Position numbers and translations under genes: made by a program. Under the pieces are notes generated by a model, which worked only from the letters and a program-made list of their open reading frames with translations, was not told the DNA's origin and did no database searches. A stretch of 64,000 nt of DNA from Zizania palustris (taxonomy: Eukaryota > Streptophyta > Magnoliopsida > Poales > Poaceae): positions 26,562,457 to 26,626,456 of the forward strand of contig JAAALK010000081.1 in NCBI GenBank assembly GCA_019279435.1. The letters are read 5' to 3'. Each line of letters begins with the position of its first letter. Positions within the stretch are counted from its first letter, which is position 1. Below, piece by piece: positions 23,501 through 32,198 of this stretch.

Positions 23501-26500
23501 CGGATGAACGTCATCGACTCAGTGGCAATGGAGGAGGGTCCTCTGCATCCCTCAACCTCACCAAAGACGAGCTGGTGGCGCGTGTTCTAACACGGCTGCG
23601 ACTTTCTGGTGATGGGTCTCCGGGCGGTGGCAAGACTTCTGCCACAAACAGGCGCAGTCGGGGTACTGGTCATGACAAGGATGGGGGGAGCAGCAGTGGC
23701 TCCAAACCGTCTGCTGGTGGAAATGGCAAGAAGAAGAAGGTCGCAAATAATGAGTGCCGGTACTGTGGTAAGGCAGGGCACTGGGCAAGGGAATGTCGCA
23801 AGAAGAAGCATGATGAACAGGCGCACACAACTCAGGCAGAGGAGGAGACCGAGCTCAACCTAGGGGTGGCATTGATCATCGCTGAACCAGCGGGTGAACA
23901 GCTGTTCGTCCGGCTGGGAGAAGGTGGCGGTGAAAATTGCACTCGGTGGATTCTGGAGGGAGAAAAGGATGCTGCCCCCTTTGCTGGTTTGGTCTCGGAC
24001 AGTGCTGTTCAGCACACTTCACCTTCTGGTGTGGAGGTCCAGGAGCCAATTCACCTTGCTGAAGACAAGCTGTTCGTCCAACTTGGAGAGAAGGACGAAG
24101 AGGGGAGTACACGGTGGATCCTCGACACCGGGGCGACGAATCATATGATGGGGGAGCACTCCATCTTCTCCGAGATCGACACCGGTGTGCGGGGGACAAT
24201 ACGTTTTGGTGACGGCTCTGTCGTGGACATTGAGGGCCGTGGCACCATCATCTTCAAGCTGAAGAGCGGAGAACATCAGGAGCTAGCAGGGGTGTATTAC
24301 ATCCCAAAACTGGTGGCGAACATCGTGAGTCTTGCCCAACTCGATGAAGACGGGTACAAGATTCTCCTTGAACAGAATGTTCTGAGGATATGGGACCAGC
24401 GAAGGCGACTGCTGGCCAAGGTACCACGCTCACCAGGGCGCCTGTATGTGCTCTTCCTCGCCATCGACAAGTCGGTATGCCTTGCTGCACGGAGCTCTGA
24501 GGTGGCTTGGCAGTGGCATGCCCGGTTCGGCCACCTTGGGTTTCAAGGGCTCAAGGAAATGGTGAAGCAGAAGATGGTGCGTGGGCTGCCGGAGATTGAT
24601 CACGTCGACCAATTGTGTGACAGTTGTTTGGCGGGAAAACAGCGGCGACATTCATTTCCGGCGATCAGCAAATACCATGCTGCAAATCCACTCGAGCTGG
24701 TACACGCTGATATCTGTGGGCCAATTACGCCGGAAACTCCAGGGGGGAAGAAGCTATTCCTTCTCCTAGTGGATGACAAGAGCCTCTACATGTGGCTGCT
24801 ACTGCTGAGTGCCAAGAGCCAAGCTTCCGACGCGATCATTCGACTCCAAGCTTGTGTCGAGGTTGAAGCAGGGAGGAAGATGGGCACCCTGCGTACTGAT
24901 CGTGGGGGAGAATTTACGTCGCGGACGTTTGCTGATTACTGTGCTGAACAAGGCATCCAGCGACATCTCACTGCACCGTATACTCCGCAGCAGAATGGAG
25001 TGGTGGAGCGGAGAAATCATACCGTGCTAGGGATGGCTTGCAGTATGCTCAAGGCCATGAACATGCCTGGTTGGTTTGGGGGGAGGCTGTCCTCACTGCC
25101 ATATTCATCCTGAACCAATCGCCAACAAGGAGTGTTAAGGGGATGACCCCGTTTGAGTCCTGGTACGGCTTCAAACCACCTGTGCATTTCTTCCGGGTGT
25201 TTGGCTGTGTTGCACATGTGAAGGTAGCAGGAGGTCACCTCAAGAAACTTGATGATCGAAGTGTGCCAATGGTGTTTATTGGATACGAAGAAGGTACCAA
25301 GGCGTACAGGTTCTTCTACCCAAAAACCAACGCGTGCATATATCGCGTGATGCTGTGTTTGATGAAGGAAGGTCATGGAGCTGGGATGAAGGCGAAGGTG
25401 GCACTTACATGGATGGACAGGAGCCGTTTCACGTCGAGTATACCACAGTGACTCTTCGACATGGTGCTGTCCTAGAAAATGTACTGGACAGGAGCAGTCC
25501 AGAGGCTCCAACGGCTTCATCGACGCCAAGAGCATCCTCGTTGGCATCCAACTCAAGCCTACCTGAAGGATTACAGAACGATGACGCACCGCCAACGTCT
25601 GTGTCTCCTGAACCAGGAAGTGGCAGAGTGTTGGAGTTTGCTACTCCTCCTGGTGAACCAGATCTTGATGACGCCCACAACAATCAAACACCTCTGTGTT
25701 TCAGGTTGTTGGACAACATTCTTGGACCGGCTGAAAACCAAGGAGTGGCTGAGAGGGAGGTTGATGATAGTGAAGATCTCCTTCTGGCCGTGGGAGATGA
25801 GCCAGCCAACTTTGAGGAGGCATGCCGTGAAGAGTGTTGGCGCATGGCAATGAAGGAGGAGATGTCCTCCATTGAGCAGAACAGCACCTGGATGTTGGTG
25901 AATTTTCCCCATGGCCATCGCCCCATTGGTCTGAAGTGGGTATTCAAGGTCAAGAGAGACGAGGAGGGCGCCATTGTCAAGCACAAAGCTCGCCTTGTTG
26001 CAAAAGGGTATGTTCAGAGAGAAGGCGTCGACTTTGATGAGGTGTTTGCTCCAGTGGCCAGGATGGAATCCATACGCATGTTGTTTGCAGTGGCGGCACA
26101 AGAGGGCTGGCTGGTGCATCACATGGATGTGAAGTCAGCGTTTCTCAATGGAGAGCTGAAAGAGGAGGTTTATGTTCAGCAACCGCCGTGTTTTATTGCT
26201 GCTGGCCATGAAGGGAAGGTCTTGAAGCTAAAGAAGGCCTTGTACGGACTGCGACAAGCACCGAGGGCATGGAACTCAAAGCTTGACAGCAGCCTTCGCA
26301 GTCTCGGATTCACTCGCTGTGCTAGTGAGCACGGGATGTACACAAAGGGGACAGCAGCAACACGTGTGGTGGTGGGCGTCTATGTAGACGATCTGATCAT
26401 CACAGGAGTCAGTCCAGCAGATGTAGACGACTTCAAGTCAGAAATGCGCCGACTGTTCAGAATGAGTGATCTTGGGTTGCTTTCATACTATCTTGGGATA

Positions 26501-29104
26501 GAAGTGAAACAGGGACAACACTCCATCACTCTGGGACAGGCGGCCTACGCAAAGAAGCTGTTGGAGAAGGCGGGGATGAAGGACTCTAAACCTTGTCACA
26601 CACCAATGGAGGTTCGGCTAAAACTGTCCACAGAGAGCAACACACCGGAGGTTGATGCCACTTCATATCGCAGCTTGGTCGGTAGCTTGCGGTATTTGGT
26701 GCATACACGGGCTGATATTGCATTTGCTGTGGGATATGTCAGCCGATTCATGGAGAAGCCAAGGCAGGAGCATCTTGTTGCTGTGAAGCACTTGCTCCGC
26801 TATATCGCTGGTACAGTGGACTATGGTGTGGTCTACCCCAAGGTGACAAGAACCTGACCGGCTACAGTGATAGCGATTTAGGGGGAGATGTTGATGAGAG
26901 GAAGAGTACCTCTGGTGTGATTTTTTTCTTGGGGAAACTACCAGTCTCTTGGCAATCCCAGAAGCAAAAGACAGTGGCTCTCTCAACATGTGAAGCAGAA
27001 TATATGGCCGGTGCAGCAGGAGCTTGTCAGGCGGTGTGGCTAGTTCAGCTATTGAACGACATCACAGGGAGGGTCGTTCAACCGCCAGTTCTGAAGATGG
27101 ATAATCAATCTGCTATTGCCCTGAGCAGAAACCCTGTCCTACACGACCACAGTAAGCATATCGACACAAAGTTTCATTTTATCCGCGAGTGTGTGGACAG
27201 TGGCAAGATCTGTTTGGAGTATGCGAGTACGCAGGAGCAACTCGCTGATGTCCTGACCAAGGCGCTGGGACGCGCAAGGTTCTGCGAGCTTCGTGACAAG
27301 ATGGGCATCGTCAAGTTGAAGTGAAGCAAGACTGTGTTAGGGGGAGATTGTTAGATAACCCAGTCTTGTATGCATTTTACTTCATAGTTATTTCCTGTTT
27401 TGGTCTAGCCGAAATAATGTGAGCCCTTTCTCTGGACTGGACGCGTCCTTGGAGTGCTGGTTGCATGCCTAGTCCATGCGGTTAGGCTCTCCTCATTTCT
27501 CTCAGGTAGTTGTGTCTAGTGGGGAGTGCTGCATGCTGTGTATGGCGTGAAGCTGGGAGTGTGCCGAGTCAAGGGGGGTTAGTGGGTCCATTTTGCTTTG
27601 TAATCGGTGTGCTTTTACTTAAGGAAAAATCCCAGAAAAGCTGCGTTTTGTTGAGCAGCACCAAAAACTCTCTCTCGTGCTCTTGTGTTCTTGTGTTCAT
27701 ACCGAAGAATTGGGCACCAACGGAGGGGGTGGATTCAACAGTTATAGGGTGGCATCGGATGAAATAGAAGGTTGTAAGCGGAATGGAGCTTGGGCAATGT
27801 TGACAAGTCATCTATTTAACCCTAGTCGCCATGTGACCGACCATGTGATATTTAATAACTTGCTTTTCAGTATATTAATTATTATTTTTTTCCTTTTATT
27901 AACATTTTGTATTATCTCCTATTTTAGGCACTACTAATGCTGTCAAGGATTTCTGCCAAACTTGTTGGTGCTCCAATAAAAGAAAAAAGTGTGTATGATG
28001 CGATTGACTGCCTCCTTTCTTTTTCGGTATGACTATAGGTTAATTAATTCGTGTGTTCTTCTTGCTTTATTCATGTTTCATGAAAATGAGGCGATCAATA
28101 ATTTTTTGGTATATTAAATGGGTGGGTCATTTAAAAGTTAAAAAATTGCACAGTTTCTGAATAAAGCCAAAATGTCAAAATGATCAGATATGTGAATAAT
28201 GTGATAGTATTAGCTAATGTATGTATTTTATCTAAATTTTAATTAGAGTTTATTCATCCATGAAAACAATTGATTAGCACATGTTTACATTAAAGAAAAA
28301 ATGTAACCTAGCATATTCTTAGTTCTTACATACTTTGTGTTCTTTCATTGATATCAAATAGCTCGTAATATCTTCTAGAGTACATGTATCCCTGAATTAT
28401 AAAGAGTATGTAACCCCCAGTTATCAACATACCTAGAAAGCTACATCACTAAATTTGAGATCTGTGAAAAAATTTGGTAAAGTTTCCTCTGTATTTATGA
28501 ACATCCACGACAATCAGGTTATAAGAAAAACTAATAGTGTATTGTAACACATAAACGATCACTTACAACTAAACCAATAATAACAAGATTTGTTCATATC
28601 AATCAGTTCAATTCTAATCGAGCTACAAATATTCTAGTTTGTAGCTCATGGGAAGATGGACTAATTGAAAATCACTGAACAAATCAAATAATACAGACAT
28701 TTTTAACGTTTCATACTCTTTCATAGCTTTTAATATGTCAACAAAATTGGTCCTTTATTATAACTGTTTTAAGTTCATATTATGTTATCAGTTCAAGGAT
28801 GTATCCTTACTTTTGGAGAAGAAACATATTACACTACTCTAGAAGCCTTTGTGAAAACAGGGGAATGATATAATTGTCCATCTACAAATAACCTTTGTGA
28901 AAATTACAAATACTTGGTTATTACGTTCTCCCCAACATAATGATATGGTTTTGAAATGTTAATTTGGTGTGAACTTACTATGTTAATTAGCTTAAGAATG
29001 TTTCTGTTTGACTAACATGTTCATTTTCTGCTTTCTGTTTCACGAAGAACAAAGATGGTACCTTCTCATCGTATGAATGCAAAAGAACGACTTCATGGAT
29101 TGAG
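2324..29104 (+). CDS. OSC-A: oxidosqualene cyclase (triterpene synthase), 3' end lost at gap
   Basis: Family role: cyclises 2,3-oxidosqualene to a sterol or triterpene skeleton on the ER membrane. The product is not predictable here. I rebuilt 12 exons plus a duplicated exon 7-8 pair: 2324-2530, 3448-3633, 13580-13669, 13781-13972, 14149-14233, 14573-14739, 15028-15216, 16087-16200, [17037-17225, 18109-18222], 19579-19701, 19783-19902, 27928-28026, 29048-29104. All are open and phase-compatible. They give about 543 codons without the duplicate pair, or 644 with it, against about 760 in the family. So about 215 C-terminal residues, with the later QW repeats, are missing at or beyond the gap. 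Landmarks are N-terminal MWRLK, QW-type NGDGGWG, and catalytic DCTAE at 19879-19893. Introns 2 and 10 are swollen by transposons. It could be expressed, chimeric or a pseudogene. Confidence 0.85.
2698..3018. mobile_element. Foldback MITE with 9-bp target duplication (intron 1)
   Basis: 321 bases of long inverted repeat: the left arm (2698-2815) pairs with the right arm (2890-3018), for example CCGTTATTTTC and GAAAATAACGG. GTTTTGGGT flanks it on both sides (2689-2697 and 3019-3027). A 9-bp duplication suggests a Mutator-like MITE. The second copy is at about 32580-32890. Confidence 0.6.
3448..3633 (+). CDS. OSC-A exon 2
   Basis: 62 codons, phase 0 at both ends, acceptor TATACAG, donor GTACGC. 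It encodes the start of the first cyclase repeat with LQAHDGHWPGDYSG, the plant OSC motif before the first membrane-facing helix. Confidence 0.85.
4148..4441. mobile_element. Foldback MITE in intron 2
   Basis: It starts GGCCCCGTTTATTTCAAC and ends near AAACAAACATGACCT. Internal arms 4196-4236 and 4352-4400 are inverted copies (GTTGAGTTCCA and TGGAACTCAAC). The second copy is at about 34066-34350. No target duplication could be fixed. Confidence 0.5.
5250..5500. repeat. Inverted-repeat element in intron 2
   Basis: The arms at about 5253-5325 and 5428-5500 are inverted copies (TTTGTACGGCAGTTTAAA and TTTAAACCGCCGTACAAA). The centre holds several GTCGGCTAACC and GGCCGACTGG units. It is repeated at 35150-35400. 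Probably a MITE; the ends are not fixed. Confidence 0.5.
6364..9990 (-). pseudogene. LINE ORF2 remains (endonuclease, reverse transcriptase)
   Basis: Read on the minus strand, pieces in several frames give: an endonuclease region (GGDFNMI near 9530, GSDHCPLVVDL near 9320); reverse transcriptase with LKLDFEKAYDRV near 8230, GVRQGDPLSPLLFN near 8060 and YADD near 7910; the plant-LINE stretch with LGLPIRHSKPS near 7710; and a zf-RVT-like C-terminus near 6600-6860. It is broken by several frameshifts and stops and cannot make a full protein. Confidence 0.8.
10297..12258 (-). pseudogene. LINE ORF1 remains (nucleic-acid binding, CCHC)
   Basis: The start MTPKVDG is at 12258. The frame breaks near 12210 by one extra A that is absent from the second copy. 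A CCHC knuckle (C-F-N-C-x4-H-x4-C) lies at 11597-11638. Further on, VWVKAFEIPLLAREAQ at about 11150 resembles the DUF4283-type region of plant LINE ORF1. Several stops are present. Confidence 0.6.
12330..12477. mobile_element. Small foldback MITE beside the LINE
   Basis: Near-perfect inverted arms at 12330-12376 and 12429-12477 (AAAATTGAGGATTTACCC and GGATAAATCTTCAATTT). It is repeated at about 42212-42360. Family not identified. Confidence 0.55.
12500..12735. other. GC-rich island in intron 2
   Basis: An abrupt GC-rich stretch shared with the second copy (42385-42620) and OSC-C (46829-47030). Reading frames are not kept between A and C, so I do not call it an exon. It may be an old transposon or promoter-like fragment. 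Confidence 0.4.
13580..13669 (+). CDS. OSC-A exon 3
   Basis: 30 codons, acceptor TTTTTCAG. It encodes IFSLHVTGTLE through the family motif RYIYNHQ. It ends in phase 0 at CAG with GCATGC as donor, a second GC-AG intron. No in-frame GT alternative exists close by. Confidence 0.8.
13781..13972 (+). CDS. OSC-A exon 4
   Basis: 64 codons, phase 0, acceptor CCTTGTAG, donor GTATGC. It starts NGDGGWG, a QW repeat, and continues to STMFGS, SHGSAT and IWLS, all standard OSC landmarks. Confidence 0.9.
14149..14233 (+). CDS. OSC-A exon 5
   Basis: 85 nt, phase 0 to 1, donor GTAAGT. It encodes VIGVYDWSGN through FLPIHP. The acceptor is the AG of ATCAAAAG. Confidence 0.85.
14573..14739 (+). CDS. OSC-A exon 6
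   Basis: 167 nt, phase 1 to 0. It encodes KFWCFVRMIYMPMAYLYGKK and then VGPITPT. The residue corresponding to the product-determining Tyr/His of the M-W-C-Y/H-C-R motif is Phe (codon 14587-14589), followed by Val. Confidence 0.88.
15028..15216 (+). CDS. OSC-A exon 7
   Basis: 63 codons, phase 0 at both ends, acceptor TTACAACAG, donor GTAATT. It encodes EDLRYPSSWVQ through YEDESTKYIG and PINK, matching the OSC stretch before the long LNM..CCW exon. Confidence 0.9.
15690..15987. mobile_element. CACTA-like remnant in intron 7
   Basis: It holds many short AATATCAGTG, AACCGACAC and CACTGCCGGTTC units in both orientations, like CACTA subterminal repeats. It ends GGTTCTGTGGTAGTG, whose complement starts CACTACCACAGAACC. 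No left terminus is clear. Copies lie at about 17700-18010 and 50035-50330. Confidence 0.45.
16087..16200 (+). CDS. OSC-A exon 8
   Basis: 38 codons, phase 0 at both ends. It encodes ALNMICCWIENPNSDAF and ends DYLWISEDGMKAQ, matching the conserved OSC exon with L-N-M-x-C-C-W. Confidence 0.9.
16661..16736. mobile_element. Truncated LTR at the exon-duplication junction
   Basis: It begins TGATGGGGGAATAAG after GACGT, exactly as the 867-bp solo LTR at 51001 in OSC-C. The match stops at GCCTGA, where sequence switches to the start of unit 2 (CATCATAGG). TGA is shared by both sides at the break. Confidence 0.85.
17037..17225 (+). CDS. OSC-A exon 7' (duplicate)
   Basis: 189 nt, same length, phase and splice sites as exon 7. 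One amino acid differs (LRNLIKH becomes LHNLIKH). Splicing it in after exon 8 stays in frame. Alternatively it may be used instead of exon 7 or skipped. Confidence 0.75.
18109..18222 (+). CDS. OSC-A exon 8' (duplicate)
   Basis: 114 nt with protein sequence identical to exon 8; I saw only a silent GAT to GAC change. Splice sites are kept. Confidence 0.75.
19579..19701 (+). CDS. OSC-A exon 9
   Basis: 41 codons, phase 0. It encodes VCDGCQTWETSFIIQAF through GFLKNSQ, matching the OSC G-S-Q-L-W-D-T-A-F region. OSC-C has VYDGCQTWETAF. Confidence 0.88.
19783..19902 (+). CDS. OSC-A exon 10, catalytic DCTAE
   Basis: 40 codons, phase 0. It holds DCTAE at 19879-19893; its Asp is the acid that protonates the epoxide in all OSCs. 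FYRHRSKGSWTLSTADNGW precedes it, as in the family. Confidence 0.92.
20018..20361. mobile_element. Tourist/Harbinger-like MITE, empty site in OSC-C
   Basis: 344 bases with terminal inverted repeats (GGTGGTGTTTGGTTC and GAACCAAACACCCCC) and TTA on each side. OSC-C at 63513 reads GATTTTAGTAGTAGG with one TTA and no element. The paralogue therefore proves both ends and the 3-bp duplication. Confidence 0.88.
20365..21318. other. Intron 10 sequence, no gene seen
   Basis: A pyrimidine-rich then GC-rich stretch, partly shared with OSC-C 63515-63835. Overlapping ORFs have no recognisable protein. About 21060-21236 looks like a hAT remnant ending CCTTAAGAACACTG. Confidence 0.4.
21319..22191. mobile_element. 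Non-autonomous hAT-like element
   Basis: 873 bases with ends CAGTGTTAGAAAAATCGG and CCGATTTTTCAACACTG. A perfect 8-bp duplication CCTACACC flanks it (21311-21318 and 22192-22199). Both subterminal regions are packed with CCGATTAATCGG-like palindromes, likely transposase sites. The GC-rich middle (about 21700-21930) has no recognisable protein. Confidence 0.85.
22366..22758 (+). repeat. 5' LTR of copia element
   Basis: 393 bases, TGTTAGATAACCC to GATTCAACA. Matches the 3' LTR. Confidence 0.95.
22761..22772 (+). promoter_or_regulatory. Primer-binding site (initiator Met tRNA)
   Basis: TGGTATCAGAGC, two bases after the 5' LTR: the standard plant retrotransposon tRNA-iMet site. Confidence 0.9.
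22819..27324 (+). pseudogene. Copia gag-pol with three frameshifts
   Basis: From MNRRRQHR the frame runs through a UBN2-type gag, a CCHC knuckle (CRYCGKAGHWAREC, 23754-23796), protease (WILDTGA near 24115), pre-integrase H and C residues and integrase (TDRGGEF near 24896). Reverse transcriptase has YVDDL at 26381-26395 and RNase H has STCEAEYMA near 26980. The order integrase before RT makes it copia. The frame changes by -1 near 25077, 25330 and 26840, consistent with three single-base losses. These could be real decay or sequencing errors, as the rest is well kept. An earlier ATG at 22624 lies in the LTR and is not used. Confidence 0.92.
27339..27348 (+). promoter_or_regulatory. Polypurine tract
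   Basis: AGGGGGAGAT directly before the 3' LTR. Confidence 0.85.
27349..27740 (+). repeat. 3' LTR of copia element
   Basis: 392 bases, pair of 22366-22758. Confidence 0.95.
27928..28026 (+). CDS. OSC-A exon 11
   Basis: 33 codons, acceptor CTATTTTAG, donor GTATGA. It encodes ALLMLSRISAKLVGAP through YDAIDCLLSF, the OSC stretch after DCTAE. It lies about 190 bases after the copia element, which did not damage it. Confidence 0.88.
29048..29104 (+). CDS. OSC-A exon 12
   Basis: 19 codons, NKDGTFSSYE through TTSWIE, matching the QW repeat Q-N-x-D-G-G-F..Y-E in OSCs. Donor GTGCAT. The next expected exon is not found before the gap. Confidence 0.8.
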
Positions 29105-29469
29105 GTGCATATCATTAGACACATGTAAAGGAAATTCATAATTTCTCCATGAAAATTGGCCCATATATTGATATATACATAGCCCCCTACTTACATTTTC
29201 GTATCGCCATCAATTGGTCATGTAAAAGGGTTATTAGTGAGGTGCTATAGTTGGATTGTTTATTTTTACGCATCTGCTTAGGGGTGTCCGGTGGGCATTT
29301 GGTCATGACCGACAATTCGGTCCGATTTTTTTAATCTAGAAAATATTCGTTTTTTAAATAGGAAACTGAAATTACTAATAGAAATTTGTAGACCGGTATT
29401 TCGGTTAACCGAAATTTCGGTCTTGGTCCTTGGTCTAGCTGATCGGAGTATCAGACTGAACAATACTCA
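29105..29469. other. Intron 12 sequence, no exon seen
   Basis: AT-rich intron DNA. From 29279 there are inverted pieces such as AATTCGGTCCGA and ACCGAAATTTCGGT, probably a small transposon remnant without clear ends. Confidence 0.35.
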
Positions 29470-30386
29470 ATCACTACTTGTCGTTGCCAACTACTGCACA
29501 AATCAATTGGTCAAGCCGTCAAGGTGACAGGAGCGTGACTCCTCATTAGCTCCTCCACCTGATAGTTTGTCACCGATGGGGATTTTCACGGAATTGGTAG
29601 GAACTAACCTTCTTAATTGATAGCAAAAGTGGATAGATGGTCGAGGGCCTGGACCTCTCTGTCGCGGCGGCGCCGTTGCGGCGACGCGACGAAGAGGCAG
29701 GGATACAGGGAGGCAAAGCCTAATTTGAATACTCGACAATCTAAACCCCTAAAGTGGTCCTGTTTATATAGACAAGACTAGACCTCTTTGATTGATCTAA
29801 TCTGCTGCCTCTAAACAAAATTATCCTAACAGAACTAAACTGACTCAAACTCTTTAACAGATTGATACAGTACTGGTGGTACTGTTCATGTGAACAGTAC
29901 CGTGTGGTACTGTTCATGTGAACAGTACCGTGTGGTACTATTCACAGGGGGCCGTGACACTTCTCCCCTAAAAACGCAGCTCGTCCTCGAGCTGAGAATC
30001 TGGCGGCACAGGAGAGATCGGCGGTGCCCTATGGGGACACGATGCCTGGTGGGGACACCGTTCTGGTTGGAGAAACGCGGCGTCCAACGGGAACGCAGAT
30101 CTAGTCGGAGGTAGAAGCGGTGCGGAGATGCAGATGACGGCAGTGGCCACGACAATCGGCAGCACCTCTCCACGCGGTGGTCGGTGGGCCCGCGGAGGGG
30201 TTGGGCAGCGACGTTCTAGGCGCGGGCCATCTCCTTGGCGGAGTCGAAGGTGCCCAACCAGATCAGGGTCGTCTTCGCCGGGTCTCGAATCTTGGCGACA
30301 TAGCGCCCCGACGGCTGCTTCCGTGTGTCGAGGTGCCGAATCTCTAGCGTTGGCTTTAGCTGCTTTAACTCCGACATCGCAGGGTG
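29470..30386 (-). mobile_element. 3' end of a gypsy-like LTR element, cut by the gap
   Basis: An LTR-like stretch ends GGGGCCGTGACA at about 29960. It is followed by a pyrimidine run (CTTCTCCCCT, a polypurine tract on the minus strand). Then comes minus-strand coding that ends QLEDELRF, like the FQLEDELLV end of the gypsy element at 57205. The LTR start is not fixed and the rest is in the gap. Confidence 0.5.
29878..29945. repeat. 28-bp tandem palindromes in the LTR-like region
   Basis: Two full units and one partial of a 24-bp perfect palindrome (GGTACTGTTCA, TG, TGAACAGTACC), repeating every 28 bases at 29878, 29906 and 29934. Confidence 0.8.
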
Positions 30387-31386
30387 NNNNNNNNNNNNNN
30401 NNNNNNNNNNNNNNNNNNNNNNNNNNNNNNNNNNNNNNNNNNNNNNNNNNNNNNNNNNNNNNNNNNNNNNNNNNNNNNNNNNNNNNNNNNNNNNNNNNNN
30501 NNNNNNNNNNNNNNNNNNNNNNNNNNNNNNNNNNNNNNNNNNNNNNNNNNNNNNNNNNNNNNNNNNNNNNNNNNNNNNNNNNNNNNNNNNNNNNNNNNNN
30601 NNNNNNNNNNNNNNNNNNNNNNNNNNNNNNNNNNNNNNNNNNNNNNNNNNNNNNNNNNNNNNNNNNNNNNNNNNNNNNNNNNNNNNNNNNNNNNNNNNNN
30701 NNNNNNNNNNNNNNNNNNNNNNNNNNNNNNNNNNNNNNNNNNNNNNNNNNNNNNNNNNNNNNNNNNNNNNNNNNNNNNNNNNNNNNNNNNNNNNNNNNNN
30801 NNNNNNNNNNNNNNNNNNNNNNNNNNNNNNNNNNNNNNNNNNNNNNNNNNNNNNNNNNNNNNNNNNNNNNNNNNNNNNNNNNNNNNNNNNNNNNNNNNNN
30901 NNNNNNNNNNNNNNNNNNNNNNNNNNNNNNNNNNNNNNNNNNNNNNNNNNNNNNNNNNNNNNNNNNNNNNNNNNNNNNNNNNNNNNNNNNNNNNNNNNNN
31001 NNNNNNNNNNNNNNNNNNNNNNNNNNNNNNNNNNNNNNNNNNNNNNNNNNNNNNNNNNNNNNNNNNNNNNNNNNNNNNNNNNNNNNNNNNNNNNNNNNNN
31101 NNNNNNNNNNNNNNNNNNNNNNNNNNNNNNNNNNNNNNNNNNNNNNNNNNNNNNNNNNNNNNNNNNNNNNNNNNNNNNNNNNNNNNNNNNNNNNNNNNNN
31201 NNNNNNNNNNNNNNNNNNNNNNNNNNNNNNNNNNNNNNNNNNNNNNNNNNNNNNNNNNNNNNNNNNNNNNNNNNNNNNNNNNNNNNNNNNNNNNNNNNNN
31301 NNNNNNNNNNNNNNNNNNNNNNNNNNNNNNNNNNNNNNNNNNNNNNNNNNNNNNNNNNNNNNNNNNNNNNNNNNNNNNNNNNNNNN
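30387..31386. other. Assembly gap, exactly 1000 N
   Basis: A round-number gap is usually a placeholder of unknown size. It hides the 3' end of OSC-A and the left end of the second duplicated block. Confidence 0.99.
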
Positions 31387-31986
31387 AAAATAAAATTTTA
31401 TTTTGTCGTTCTAGTAACAAGCCGGCAGAAGCAGAATGAATTTTCGAATCTGAAGCAGCAACAACAGCAGTTATTACTGCCTCAGTCCAAAAATGTTAGA
31501 CTTATTACTTTTTGCATCAAGATTAAGAAAAAAAACTAATAGTACTACTATTGCATGCACGGAAACTATATGGCTATTAAATTTCTCATATATTCATTCT
31601 AATGAATTAAATAGGTACTACTATTTCATGCATGAAACCACATGACTAGTACTATAAATAAAGTTCATTTAATACTTGAGTCTAGATAAACTACAAATAG
31701 ATCTAAGATTTTTGAAAAAATAAAATAAAAATATATAGGTCTAAGATTTTTGAATGGAGAGAGTATTTAACAAGCGGGTAGAAGCAGAAGCCGCATGAAT
31801 TTACCAGATATTTGTAAAAATACAATTATAATTTTCAATAATTTGAAAATATCACCGTCCGTGACTTTAGTAGACCTCATCTATCAGTGACACACCCGAT
31901 GACATATTTCAAACCCCGAATTTAATTGGTCAAGTGACACGTACGAGACTACTTAATTTGACAGTTGAGGTGTAAATGCTGCGTCC

Positions 31987-31995
31987 TATATATAT
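31987..31995 (+). promoter_or_regulatory. TATA box of OSC-B
   Basis: TATATATAT before AGGCACGAGCTGCACC, same context as in OSC-A. Confidence 0.5.
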
Positions 31996-32198
31996 AGGCA
32001 CGAGCTGCACCCTCTTATTTAGAAAAGATTTGTACGAGGAGTTTCGGATTACAAGAAATAACCGGTAAGTATTTAGCTGATTAAAATCTGAAGTTTTTTT
32101 ATTCTATATTGTAGCTTATCTGACAATCTAAACGAATCTGAATGGAAGAGATGCTTAACTAGCTCGCTAGCTAGCTTAGCAAGCAGCAACCAAGCAGC

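Larger units (their letters stand above)
22366..27740 (+). mobile_element. Ty1/copia LTR retrotransposon in intron 10
   Basis: 5375 bases: LTRs 22366-22758 and 27349-27740, starting TG and ending CA. A perfect 5-bp duplication GTTAT flanks it (22361-22365 and 27741-27745). OSC-C has the empty site near 63863. LTRs differ by about 6 substitutions and one indel, near 1.5 percent, which suggests an age around half a million years at the usual rice rate (inference). Confidence 0.95.

Noticed and set aside
30128..31539. Long ORFs across the N region
   Set aside because: They consist almost only of unknown bases and have no coding support.
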